Source: JAUVXJ01 sp964577995
Lineage (GTDB): Bacteria > Chloroflexota > Anaerolineae > UBA7937 > B3-Chlor
DNA length: 28,613 nucleotides
Reading direction: 5' to 3'
Assembly: GCA_964577995.1 (NCBI GenBank)
Contig: CAZOBP010000018.1
Coordinates: 1-28,613, forward strand
Below are positions 7,363-14,816 of this stretch, in pieces; the first letter of the stretch is position 1, and each line of letters starts with the position of its first letter. Made by a program: the position numbers and the translations under genes. Below the pieces are notes generated by a model. That model saw only the letters and a program-made list of their open reading frames with translations, was not told where the DNA came from and did no database searches.

Positions 7363-7764
7363 GTCAGTCACCTCCATACACGCGTTTCTCTTCTTCCACT
7401 CACAGTCTACCATAGTGGGGGCCACCTTTGAAGAGGAAAAGGGCCTGTCATGCACCCCGAAGAAAGGCGTAAGCTGTCACGGGGTCTCTGGGTGTTTAGG
7501 CCGGGGCTGCTGCGGGGGAGCTTGGGTACATCGGCCCGACGAGCGATGAGCATATATGCCTATGCTGTTTGGGAGAGGCGACTGGACACTCAGGGGATGA
7601 TTGCGGCGGCTAGAGTCCTACTACGTGGCAGCGAAGGCCGTCCGGTGCTAAATCCAGCCTAGCGATGCCCGACCGCCGTTGACGATCAGCCGAAAGCGGC
7701 GCTGAGGACCGCGATATAAGCCCTGGCGCACGGGCGTCGTCCTGATGCATAGAGGAGGTGGAGA
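7363..7764. other. Intergenic stretch upstream of the small membrane protein cassette
   Basis: About 400 nt separate the minus-strand cassette from the weak plus-strand frame at 7765. No convincing gene is present. A TATAAG hexamer occurs at 7715-7720 on the plus strand without a good -35. On the minus strand a weak TTCAAA and TAGACT pair, 17 nt apart, lies about 50 nt before the ATG at 7362. Neither is strong enough to list as a promoter. Confidence 0.4.
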
Positions 7765-8037
7765 ATGGCGGAGTCCCGGTCCGATGTACTCTGCGAGGAC
7801 GATGTGGGATTGCTTGTGACTCAGGTCGCAGAGGAGGAGGTGCGCAGAGCGAAGGGATCGTCCCTCACCCCTCTGAAGGAGCAGATACTGGTTGGGGGCG
7901 TGCCTGGACCAACTGCGGAGTGCTGTTCTCCTCGCTCCAAGCGCATCACCGCTCGGCCGCGGCTCTCCCGGCTGGCTCTGGCTGGCGGGCGGAACGTTTT
8001 CTCCACCACAGCAGCCCCCCTGGCAGGCTGGAGATGA
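7765..8037 (+). CDS. Doubtful small hypothetical protein overlapping the flippase gene end
   Basis: The ATG at 7765 is preceded by an excellent AGGAGGTGGAGA, and the first 45 or so residues look protein-like (DDVGLLVTQVAEEEVRRAKG). The 90-residue frame then runs 92 nt into the 3' end of the convergent gene at 7946, where its composition becomes shadow-like. It may be a real small gene, a truncated one or chance. I recognise no family and list it only for the ribosome site. Confidence 0.3.
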   Translation: MAESRSDVLCEDDVGLLVTQVAEEEVRRAKGSSLTPLKEQILVGGVPGPTAECCSPRSKRITARPRLSRLALAGGRNVFSTTAAPLAGWR

Positions 8038-8938
8038 TGATGATCGCTTGCATGATGAGGGAGATGGCCAGTGATTTCTGCTCCGGGATGCCCACCAGGT
8101 TGAAGAAGAACACGTAGGCGCTTTGGTTGAGTCCTATTCCGCCGAGGGAGATGGGCATCAACAGGACGAAGGTGATCAGCGGTGTGAAGAGGAAGATGTG
8201 CAGGAGAGAGATGCCGCCTCCCAGGGCCAGGGAGATGAGGTAGTTCACCACACTGCCGATGGTGAGTACCAGAACGGAGATGCAGAAGCACACACCCAGA
8301 GCGGCGTAGCTCCGCCGGTAGGCCGACAACGCTTCCGACAGTCGGTCGTAGAGGGGGGCCAGACGAGAGAGGAATGGGATGCCGAATAGACGTCTGATCT
8401 GTGCCCGCAGACGACCGCTGAGCATGAGTGCGAAGAGTGCACACAGCGCCGAGAGCACGAGAGCAGAGACGACGGCTACCTCCCAGAGTGCGGCCTGGCC
8501 CTCGGAGTAGACGACCAGCAGGGCCATCACGGCCGCGACAAAGACAAAAGCGATGAGGCCCAGCATCCTGTCCACCAGCACCGAGATGGCGGTCTCGGCG
8601 GGAAGCAGGGTGTGGCGGGCGAGATCATAGCCGCGTACCAGGTCGCCACCTACGTTGGTGGGCAGGAAGTTGCCGAAGAAGAGACCTACAAAGGTGAAGG
8701 AGAGGAGGCTGCCAAGAGGGACCCCTATCCCCTGCGCCTTGAGCAGTATCTGCCATTTGACGGAGCCCACCGCTATCGCTCCGAAGTAAAGGAGCAGCGC
8801 GACGAGGAGATATAGGTAGTTGGCCGAGGCAGAAGACATCACCTCGACCAACTTGTCTGTCCCCACTCGGCTCAGCAGATACCCGATCAACCCCAGGCTG
8901 ACGGTAACCTTGAGGGCGGCGATCAACTTGTCCCTCAA
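7946..8938 (-). CDS. YbhN/UPF0104-type flippase-like membrane protein
   Basis: This 330-residue polytopic protein has about eight helices. It shows features of the lysylphosphatidylglycerol synthase TM region / UPF0104 family: LKVTVSLGLIGYLLSRVG at the start, LSFTFVGLFFGNFLPTNVGGD in the middle and PISLGGIGLNQSAYVFFF near the end. Members are linked to translocating or handling lipid-linked intermediates, often beside glycosyltransferases, as here. The start is TTG at 8936-8938, with GGAGG of the preceding gene 6 nt away; the stop of the glycosyltransferase gene lies 1 nt upstream, giving tight coupling. The ATG at 8943 is in another frame. The C-terminal tail is short, basic and then rich in Ala. 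Family call is firm, substrate unknown. Confidence 0.85.
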   Translation of the reverse strand: MRDKLIAALKVTVSLGLIGYLLSRVGTDKLVEVMSSASANYLYLLVALLLYFGAIAVGSVKWQILLKAQGIGVPLGSLLSFTFVGLFFGNFLPTNVGGDLVRGYDLARHTLLPAETAISVLVDRMLGLIAFVFVAAVMALLVVYSEGQAALWEVAVVSALVLSALCALFALMLSGRLRAQIRRLFGIPFLSRLAPLYDRLSEALSAYRRSYAALGVCFCISVLVLTIGSVVNYLISLALGGGISLLHIFLFTPLITFVLLMPISLGGIGLNQSAYVFFFNLVGIPEQKSLAISLIMQAIIIISSLPGGLLWWRKRSARQPEPAGRAAAER

Positions 8939-8939
8939 C

Positions 8940-9899
8940 TCATTCCTCCGGTGAGGTCTTCAGGGACTTCTCCGCTGCTTCCACCCTGGCCTGGTCCACC
9001 TCCTTGGTCGTCCAGGCCATATCCCAGACGACGTGCTTGTCGCCCTTGACGTAGTAGTCGTAGCTGCCGAGGATGCGGGAAAACAACTCGATGCCTGCCA
9101 GCGCGGAGAAGACATATAGCAGGCGTATGGTGTGCCTGATGGCTCGCCAGACCTCACCCAGCGCCAGACGCGCCACTCGTGTGTTGTCTAGACTGGATAC
9201 CCGGTAGCCGTACTTGCGCTTGAGGTGGAGGTGGCCCGCGTAGTTCCTGCGCCGCTGACGCACGAAATCGCCAAGGGTTTCGGGGCCCATGTTGTAGACC
9301 ATCGCATCGGGCGCGTATCGTACCTGCAATCCGCGTTTGATCATCAGGGCCTCGACGAAGGCCTCGTCCATGGCTACGTCGGGGGGTATCTCGTCGAAAA
9401 CCTTGCGGAAGGCGATCATCTCGCCCAGGCGCGGAATCTCCAGGCACAACGAGTGCTCGAGAGTCAGCCGCAGGTGGGAGAGATAGCCGACAACCTGGTC
9501 TGGCACATTCACAGGGACCTTGTGCGCCCCGGTCATGCCCACCTGGGGGTCCCGAAACATCTTGACCAGGTTCTCCACGGTTTCCTCGCCGGGCAAGGTG
9601 TCGCCACTCTCCAGGACACAGATGTCCTCCACGGCGTGTCTGAGGAACAGATTGACGGCCGAGACTTTGCCCTCCCGCTCCTGCTGAACGAGCAGCTTGA
9701 TACGGGGGTCTCTGGGCTGGAAATCCCGCACTATGGCGGAGGTGCTGTCTGTACAGCCGCTGGCCACGACGATGATCTCGGTGATCTCCACCGTTTCGAG
9801 TCGCTGGCCGGTCATCGCTTCCAGCAGTTGGCCGATATTCGCCTCTTCGTTGTGGGCTGTGATGCCCACACTGCACCTTGTTCTGTCGGGCTGACTCAC
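8940..9899 (-). CDS. Family 2 glycosyltransferase
   Basis: The 319-residue protein has a GT-A fold. The N-terminal nucleotide-sugar motif is VGITAHNEEANIGQLLEAM, and IIVVASGCTDSTSAIV matches the usual ...SDGSTD... strand. GKVSAVNLFL follows. The DXD position reads LESGDTLP. An acceptor-side region with MDEAFVEALMIKRG and a basic RQRRRNYAGHL resembles the ED and Q/RxxRW elements of processive GT2 enzymes. One or two hydrophobic stretches near the C terminus suggest membrane association. The start is GTG (9897-9899) with AGAGG upstream. It is coupled to the flippase-like gene and follows the radical SAM gene, suggesting assembly of a lipid-linked sugar. Donor and acceptor cannot be inferred. 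Confidence 0.85.
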   Translation of the reverse strand: MSQPDRTRCSVGITAHNEEANIGQLLEAMTGQRLETVEITEIIVVASGCTDSTSAIVRDFQPRDPRIKLLVQQEREGKVSAVNLFLRHAVEDICVLESGDTLPGEETVENLVKMFRDPQVGMTGAHKVPVNVPDQVVGYLSHLRLTLEHSLCLEIPRLGEMIAFRKVFDEIPPDVAMDEAFVEALMIKRGLQVRYAPDAMVYNMGPETLGDFVRQRRRNYAGHLHLKRKYGYRVSSLDNTRVARLALGEVWRAIRHTIRLLYVFSALAGIELFSRILGSYDYYVKGDKHVVWDMAWTTKEVDQARVEAAEKSLKTSPEE

Positions 9900-10011
9900 C
9901 AGTACCTCTCAAGACGGCCAGATAACGCACCTCGATGGTGCGTGCGACCTTTTCCAGTCTGGCCGGTTCGATTGTACGGACGCCGGGCAAGCTTGTCAAG
10001 GGCCGACTTCA

Positions 10012-11394
10012 CTAGCTCACCACTGTCTTCCAGGCCATACGGACGGTGCGGGGCAGTTCCAGCCAGGTGCGCTTGCGCAGCAGTGTGTGAGCCACGCGGT
10101 GTGGCCGGAGATAGAAGCGCCGATAGGCCTCGCGCCATTTGCGCTCCACGAGCTCCGCGGGCATCTCATCGGTCTCGAACTGGGCCTTGTTTTCGAAGAA
10201 GGCGAACTCGTGCCAGTCGTGCACCAGGAGCCTCCCCTGCTCCAACACCTGGTCGTACATCTGAGTGCCGGGGAAGGGAGTAGCCATGGAGAAATTGGCG
10301 ACGATGGGATCGAGTTCGCAGGCGAAGCGGATGGTGTCTTCCATGGTCTCTTCCGTCTCACCGGGCAGCCCGATAATGAAGAAGCCGATGGTCTCCATGC
10401 CCACCGCTTTGGCGGCCTTGAAGGCTGAGCGCACCTGGTCCAGAGTGAGTTGCTTGTGAATCACCGTGTCCAGGATGCGCTGGTTCCCGCTCTCCACTCC
10501 AAAGGCCGTCCGTATGCAGCCGGCTTCACGCATCCTGCCTAGCAGCTCCTCGTTGGCGAGATTGGCACGAATACCGTTGATCATGATCCAGGGCACGTGG
10601 TTCAAGCCCTCGGCAAGAATCAGGTCGCAGATCTCCAGCGCCCGCCGCCGGTCGATGTTGAAGGAGTCGTCGAGAACGCCTATCTCCGCAGCCCCCAGGT
10701 CCTGGACCAGCCACCGCCACTCTGAGACCACGCTCTCAGGCGAGCGCGCTCTCCATCCCCGGGGGAGGATCTGTGAGCAGTAGCTACAACGGTATGGGCA
10801 GCCTCGCGAGGTGAGGATGGGATAGCTTGGGCCTTCCACATCGTCGAGCGTAGGCTGTAGATTGGAGTAGTGATCCATGTGGAAGAGGTGGTAGGCTGGA
10901 AAGGGGAGGGAATCCACGTCTTCGATGACGGGTCGGTCGGGGTTGTGCACTACTTCCCCCTCGTGCTGGAAGGTGATGCCCTGTACCCCCTCCAAGGATT
11001 CACCTTTCTCGAGGTGGTTGCAGATGTCGATCCAGGTGAGTTCACCCTCGCCTCGCACGACAGTGTCGATCTCGGGCCTCTCGACCGATTCCGCCGGCAA
11101 GACCGTGGGGTGAGAGCCTCCGAGGACGATGCACGCATCCGTCAATCGCTTCAGTTCGCGAGCGAAGCGCCAGGCACTCTCGATCTGGATAGTCGTGGCC
11201 GTGATCCCGACCACATCCGGGGGATGCTCGGTCACGACTCGTTCCAGTGGTGTGTCTTCCGCTTGCATGTCCAAGACGCGGACCTCGTCGCCCCGTCGCT
11301 CAGACGCGGCGGCCAGACAAGCAAGCCCCAGTGAGGGGCTACTGCGCACGTCTATGGGCAGGTCCATCTTGGGGTCGATAAGCAGGACTCTCAA
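10012..11394 (-). CDS. B12-binding radical SAM protein
   Basis: The N-terminal cobalamin-binding Rossmann domain (MRVLLIDPK, VVGITATTIQIESAW, IVLGGSHPTVLP) lacks a DxHxxG motif, as is common in this class. The radical SAM domain has CPYRCSYCSQ (Cys199, 203, 206 from the TTG start), binding the [4Fe-4S] cluster that cleaves S-adenosylmethionine, then FGVESGNQRILD and IGLPGETEETM. Relatives carry out methylations or rearrangements on lipids, sugars and cofactors; the one here is unknown. TTG 11394 is preferred because AGGAG (11402-11406) sits 7 nt upstream and the product then begins like its relatives. An upstream in-frame ATG at 11427 coincides with the predicted transcription start and could be used only leaderless. 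The gene lies in the glycan block. Confidence 0.88.
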   Translation of the reverse strand: MRVLLIDPKMDLPIDVRSSPSLGLACLAAASERRGDEVRVLDMQAEDTPLERVVTEHPPDVVGITATTIQIESAWRFARELKRLTDACIVLGGSHPTVLPAESVERPEIDTVVRGEGELTWIDICNHLEKGESLEGVQGITFQHEGEVVHNPDRPVIEDVDSLPFPAYHLFHMDHYSNLQPTLDDVEGPSYPILTSRGCPYRCSYCSQILPRGWRARSPESVVSEWRWLVQDLGAAEIGVLDDSFNIDRRRALEICDLILAEGLNHVPWIMINGIRANLANEELLGRMREAGCIRTAFGVESGNQRILDTVIHKQLTLDQVRSAFKAAKAVGMETIGFFIIGLPGETEETMEDTIRFACELDPIVANFSMATPFPGTQMYDQVLEQGRLLVHDWHEFAFFENKAQFETDEMPAELVERKWREAYRRFYLRPHRVAHTLLRKRTWLELPRTVRMAWKTVVS

Positions 11395-11401
11395 CTCGAC
11401 T

Positions 11402-11406
11402 CTCCT
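11402..11406 (-). promoter_or_regulatory. Shine-Dalgarno AGGAG supporting a TTG start of the radical SAM gene
   Basis: The minus-strand AGGAG is 7 nt before TTG (11392-11394), whereas no ribosome site precedes the in-frame ATG at 11427. It supports a protein that begins MRVLLIDPK. Confidence 0.55.
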
Positions 11407-11433
11407 CGCGCCGGGTCGCTGGCGCATGTACCC

Positions 11434-11442
11434 ATTATAGCA
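11434..11442 (-). promoter_or_regulatory. Extended -10 promoter of the radical SAM gene
   Basis: The minus strand reads TGCTATAATG: a perfect TATAAT (11434-11439) with the TGn extension. The -35 region at correct spacing is poor (TTTCCT/TTCCTC), as is usual for extended -10 promoters. Transcription would begin near 11427. Confidence 0.6.
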
Positions 11443-11595
11443 GAGCGGTGCTCAAAGAGGAAACGTAGGGTGGCCCGAGCATGGCAGCGAGATGTAGCCT
11501 GTCTAATGGTGGTCTGGTGAAGGCCCTCACTGGGGCGAATCTCGGACGCGACGGACAGTACGTGCAGCGGCGGCCCAGACCCTTGGTCTGTCAAG

Positions 11596-13338
11596 TCATC
11601 GCGGCCCGGACGTCCGACGACGGTTCATCCTTACGGCAGCCCAGCGGAGTATCGTGTCCAGGGGTATGGTGACTAGAGGTAGAAGGAGAGTCAAGAAGGC
11701 TGCAACGCCAAGCTGCACCAGCGCTGAAACCTGGAGAAAGGCGAAGAGAGGATCGGGCAGACGCCAGGTGATCTCGAAGCCGTTGAGCGCGTAGGCGGCG
11801 GCCAGAGGGAGGGCCAGGAGAAAGGCCAGAATGAGAGCGAAGCTGTAGTTCAGCGTGGCCACTTCGATGGGCGATCTCCCTTTCTGCTGGCAGACGAGCC
11901 AGACCAAGATGCACGCCGCCGGGAGAAGGGCTGTGCCCATGCGCACGACGGAGCCAGAGATGAAGGCGTGCCAGTTGCCGACGGTGCTGAAGGAGTATGC
12001 TTCGCCTTCCCAGAAGAATAGGAGATTGTAGAACACCACGGTACCCATTGCGCTGGCAACCAGTACAGCGGTTGTCCGGTTCCAGCGGCGCCAGAGCAGA
12101 TAGGCGACCGCACACACAGGGACCACGACGATGGGCATTCTCCGGCGTTGTTCTGTGTCCAAACGCTCGCTTCGCCCCTTCAGCATTTCGGCGTCGGCTC
12201 CTTGTATGGCGAATTCGGCCAATCGGCGGGCACTCCCGTAGTTCCTGACTAGCAGGGAACTGTACGCTACTTCGGCGTCGCCTTTGGCAGCCTGACTGAG
12301 AGGCTCCCGGCCGATGCTCTCCAGATAGACGTCCGCCAATTCCACTCTCTGCTGCGACCAGGATACCCATTTCTCCGTGCTCTCCGCCTCGTCCATAAGG
12401 AGTGCATCGAACAGGATCTCTCCTTGTGCGGCGCTGGGGACCGCCGTTCCCAATAGGGCTGCGATGGTGGGCGCTACGTCTGTCTGTTCTACCTCCTCGC
12501 GGCTTCCCGGCGCCACTCGCCCTCCGGCCATCACCAAAGGAGTGATCACGACTTCTTCATCTGCCCCTCCGTGGCCGCCGTCGGCGAGATGGGCGTGATC
12601 TGAGGTCACGATCAGCACGTTGCGCTTCAGGCTCATCGATTGTGCGATCTCCTCGAGTTGAGAATCGGCCCGAAGCACTGCGGCCCGGTACGCTTGGCTA
12701 TTCGTGCCGTAACGCTGGGCAGCCTGCCTCACCTGGCTGAACTGCACCAGGAGGAAGTTGGGCGGCACATTCCCCATGACGTCCAGAGCGGTCTGGGTCA
12801 CCTGCTGATCGGCCTCTACGCCTGTCGTGGGTGCGAGAAAGCTCCGATTGAGCACTTGTTCTGGAATGGTCCTCCCCCACCATGACGGACCAACGACCGT
12901 GGTGGTAAGGTTGGCTCTGTTTGCCTCCGTGAAGAGACCGTCAACGGTGAGGTAGCTCAACCTGTCGTCGGGCACGTTCACCGGAGGGGCATCGTTGATC
13001 TCCGGTCCCGCACCGCTAATCAGAGTCGTCCAGGCGTTCTGAGAGTACGAGGGGTAGTAGCCCCGGCATCGGGCCTCGAACCCTTGCTCTCGCAGGCTGT
13101 TGAGAAAGGGCATCTCCAGAGAGGCGTCGTAGCGTAGGCCTTCGATGATGACCAGAACGACTTGCTGCACCAGGGGGCTGCCAGGTTGTCCTAGCTTTGG
13201 CTGACCCGCCAGAACCGACCGGTGGCTGTAGACCGAGTCCCTGATCCGCACCAACCACAGATTGGAGCCCCATATGGTGATGATGAGCAGGACGATCCGG
13301 GCGAGTAGCCCGGTGTATCTTCTCAGGACGCCTCGCAT
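11596..13338 (-). CDS. Membrane alkaline-phosphatase-superfamily (phosphodiesterase/sulfatase-like) protein, possibly inactive
   Basis: The 580-residue protein has an N-terminal signal anchor (about 10-30), an extracytoplasmic AP-superfamily domain (about 58-320) and about five C-terminal helices. Recognisable elements are VVLVIIEGLRYD, the nucleophile region SYSQNAWTTLISG (Thr104/105), a partner-strand motif QVRQAAQRYG (202-211), TSDHAHLADGGHGG (Asp247, His248) and the end of the domain at VEQTDVAPTIAALLG. Active relatives have Asp in IDG and Asp/His in a DxxGHxxG motif; here these are Glu66, Arg204 and Gln208, so one metal site appears lost. The topology resembles lipid phosphoethanolamine-type enzymes. 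It could be a pseudoenzyme or use altered metal binding. It starts 87 nt from the divergent GT-C gene, suggesting co-regulation in glycan work. Confidence 0.75.
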   Translation of the reverse strand: MRGVLRRYTGLLARIVLLIITIWGSNLWLVRIRDSVYSHRSVLAGQPKLGQPGSPLVQQVVLVIIEGLRYDASLEMPFLNSLREQGFEARCRGYYPSYSQNAWTTLISGAGPEINDAPPVNVPDDRLSYLTVDGLFTEANRANLTTTVVGPSWWGRTIPEQVLNRSFLAPTTGVEADQQVTQTALDVMGNVPPNFLLVQFSQVRQAAQRYGTNSQAYRAAVLRADSQLEEIAQSMSLKRNVLIVTSDHAHLADGGHGGADEEVVITPLVMAGGRVAPGSREEVEQTDVAPTIAALLGTAVPSAAQGEILFDALLMDEAESTEKWVSWSQQRVELADVYLESIGREPLSQAAKGDAEVAYSSLLVRNYGSARRLAEFAIQGADAEMLKGRSERLDTEQRRRMPIVVVPVCAVAYLLWRRWNRTTAVLVASAMGTVVFYNLLFFWEGEAYSFSTVGNWHAFISGSVVRMGTALLPAACILVWLVCQQKGRSPIEVATLNYSFALILAFLLALPLAAAYALNGFEITWRLPDPLFAFLQVSALVQLGVAAFLTLLLPLVTIPLDTILRWAAVRMNRRRTSGPR

Positions 13339-13394
13339 CTTCTTGAACCTCGTCGCCCGTCTGGAGAAACCGGTAGCCTCACCCTCTCTCCTAC

Positions 13395-13403
13395 TATATA
13401 ATA
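13395..13403 (+). promoter_or_regulatory. -10 element of the GT-C gene in a divergent promoter region
   Basis: The plus strand contains TATATAATA with TATAAT at 13397-13402. AAAGGA (13413-13418) then lies 7 nt before the GTG at 13426, so the leader would be short. No good -35 is visible. The near-palindromic AT-rich stretch could also serve the divergent gene starting at 13338. Confidence 0.5.
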
Positions 13404-13425
13404 GGCGCCTAGAAAGGACATTGCG

Positions 13426-14802
13426 GTGAGGACTAAGTCCTTCGACGTTCTGTTACTCTTCGTATTGGTCTTGGCCAGAGTGCGCATAGACACCCTGGCA
13501 GATCGCTTGGTGGCCCAGAGAAGGGTCGAGCTCATCGAGCGCATCCCAGTGGTGGGCTCGCTGCTCTCGGAGAAGGGCCTGGAGCTGCTCGACCACTGGA
13601 TGACCGACCCTATTAGCCTGCTGCTGATCAGCGTCACCTTCGGCCTGTTGATTCTGTACGTATTCTTCGATCTGTGGGAGGGGATCGGCGAGCGGGGCCG
13701 GCACCGGGCCAAGCTGGCCCTGATCGTGGGCATCGTGTTCACCGCTGTCGTGGCCTCATCCATGTTCTCCGTTCTCTTGCGCCACGTCACGGGTCCGGCC
13801 AGCTTCTGCCATGACGGCGGCGTCATTCAGACAGAGGAGGCCACCAAGTACATTCTGGCAGGCAAGAACCCATACGTCGAGGAGTACGTGGAGACCCCGA
13901 TGGCTGAGTGGGGCCTCGACTACCGCACTGCGTTGTATCACTACCCCTACCTTCCCTGGACCTTTCTCTTCTCGGCGCCCTTCTACGTCTCGAGCCAAGC
14001 GCTGCTGGGTTGGTACGACGAGAGGTTCGTGTATCTTCTGCTGTTTGTGATCACGCTCCTTGTGGCCTCACGGCTGGTGCGCGACCGGGTGCAGCGGTTG
14101 TGTCTGGTCATGGTGCTGGGGCTCAACCCCATCATGGGCAACGACATCATCTTCGGGCAGAACGACGTGTTCGTGTTGGCCTGGGTCGTCTTCTCGGTGT
14201 ACTTGCTCAAACGGGGCGCGGACACCTGGTCGCTGGCGATGTTGGGCCTGGCCTGTGCGAGCAAGCCCACTGCCTGGTTCCTGGTGCCTTTCTATCTTCT
14301 GTACCTCGTTCGCCGGAGCGGGTTCTCCCTGCGAGGCGAACCCAAGCCTCTGGCTCTGTTTCTGCTGCGCAGGATAGCGCCCATCATAGCTGTGCTGGTG
14401 CTCCTGCTTGGGCCCTTCGCGCTCTGGGACTTCGATGCCATGCTTGACGACGTGTGGCGCTGGAGTAGCGGTACGGCAGAGGCGCCCTATCAGATCACGG
14501 GTTGGGGTGTGGCGAACTTGGTGTTGGGGCTGGAGTTGGTGGAATCCCGCCTGGACTACTTCCCGTTTTGGATGCCCGAACTCTTGATATGCGTGCCTCT
14601 GTCCGTGTATCTGCTCTGGCGGCAGTGGAAGCACAACTCTGTCTCCTCGATGCTCTACCATTACGCCTTCTTGACGCTGGCTTTCTTCTACACGTCGCGC
14701 TTCATGAATGAGAATTACCTGGGCTATCTGCTGGCCGTTCTTGCCCTCGCCTTCTTCGTTGACTCGCCAGATGGCCGGGAATCGGGGCCCGTGGCCTCCT
14801 AG
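13426..14802 (+). CDS. GT-C fold membrane glycosyltransferase (GT87/DUF2029-like)
   Basis: The 458-residue protein has about ten membrane helices. The first large extracytoplasmic loop carries an acidic motif (FCHDGGVIQTEEATKYILAG) followed by KNPYVEEY, which resembles the catalytic-Asp loop of polyprenyl-phosphate-dependent GT-C mannosyltransferases. Further on are NPIMGNDIIFGQNDVFVLAW and a helix with LACASKPTAWFLVPFYLLYL, both typical of the GT87 group (the glycine/glutamine/asparagine-rich 'GQND' element). It should transfer a sugar from a lipid-phosphate donor on the outer face of the membrane. The GTG start is set by AAAGGA 7 nt upstream. It is divergent from the AP-like gene and faces mutS2 convergently with a 14-nt gap. 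Acceptor unknown. Confidence 0.8.
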   Translation: MRTKSFDVLLLFVLVLARVRIDTLADRLVAQRRVELIERIPVVGSLLSEKGLELLDHWMTDPISLLLISVTFGLLILYVFFDLWEGIGERGRHRAKLALIVGIVFTAVVASSMFSVLLRHVTGPASFCHDGGVIQTEEATKYILAGKNPYVEEYVETPMAEWGLDYRTALYHYPYLPWTFLFSAPFYVSSQALLGWYDERFVYLLLFVITLLVASRLVRDRVQRLCLVMVLGLNPIMGNDIIFGQNDVFVLAWVVFSVYLLKRGADTWSLAMLGLACASKPTAWFLVPFYLLYLVRRSGFSLRGEPKPLALFLLRRIAPIIAVLVLLLGPFALWDFDAMLDDVWRWSSGTAEAPYQITGWGVANLVLGLELVESRLDYFPFWMPELLICVPLSVYLLWRQWKHNSVSSMLYHYAFLTLAFFYTSRFMNENYLGYLLAVLALAFFVDSPDGRESGPVAS

Positions 14803-14816
14803 TCCAACTGTGGCTA

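Noticed and set aside
9960..9990. GGTTCGATT resembling a tRNA T-loop
   Set aside because: No acceptor, anticodon or D arms could be fitted around it.
9154..9999. A 281-residue minus-strand frame overlapping the GT2 gene
   Set aside because: It is another frame of the same DNA with Arg/Pro/Gly-rich composition, no domain and no ribosome site.
9225..10283. A 352-residue plus-strand open frame
   Set aside because: It is antisense to the GT2 and radical SAM genes and has no recognisable motif; it is a shadow of GC-rich codons.
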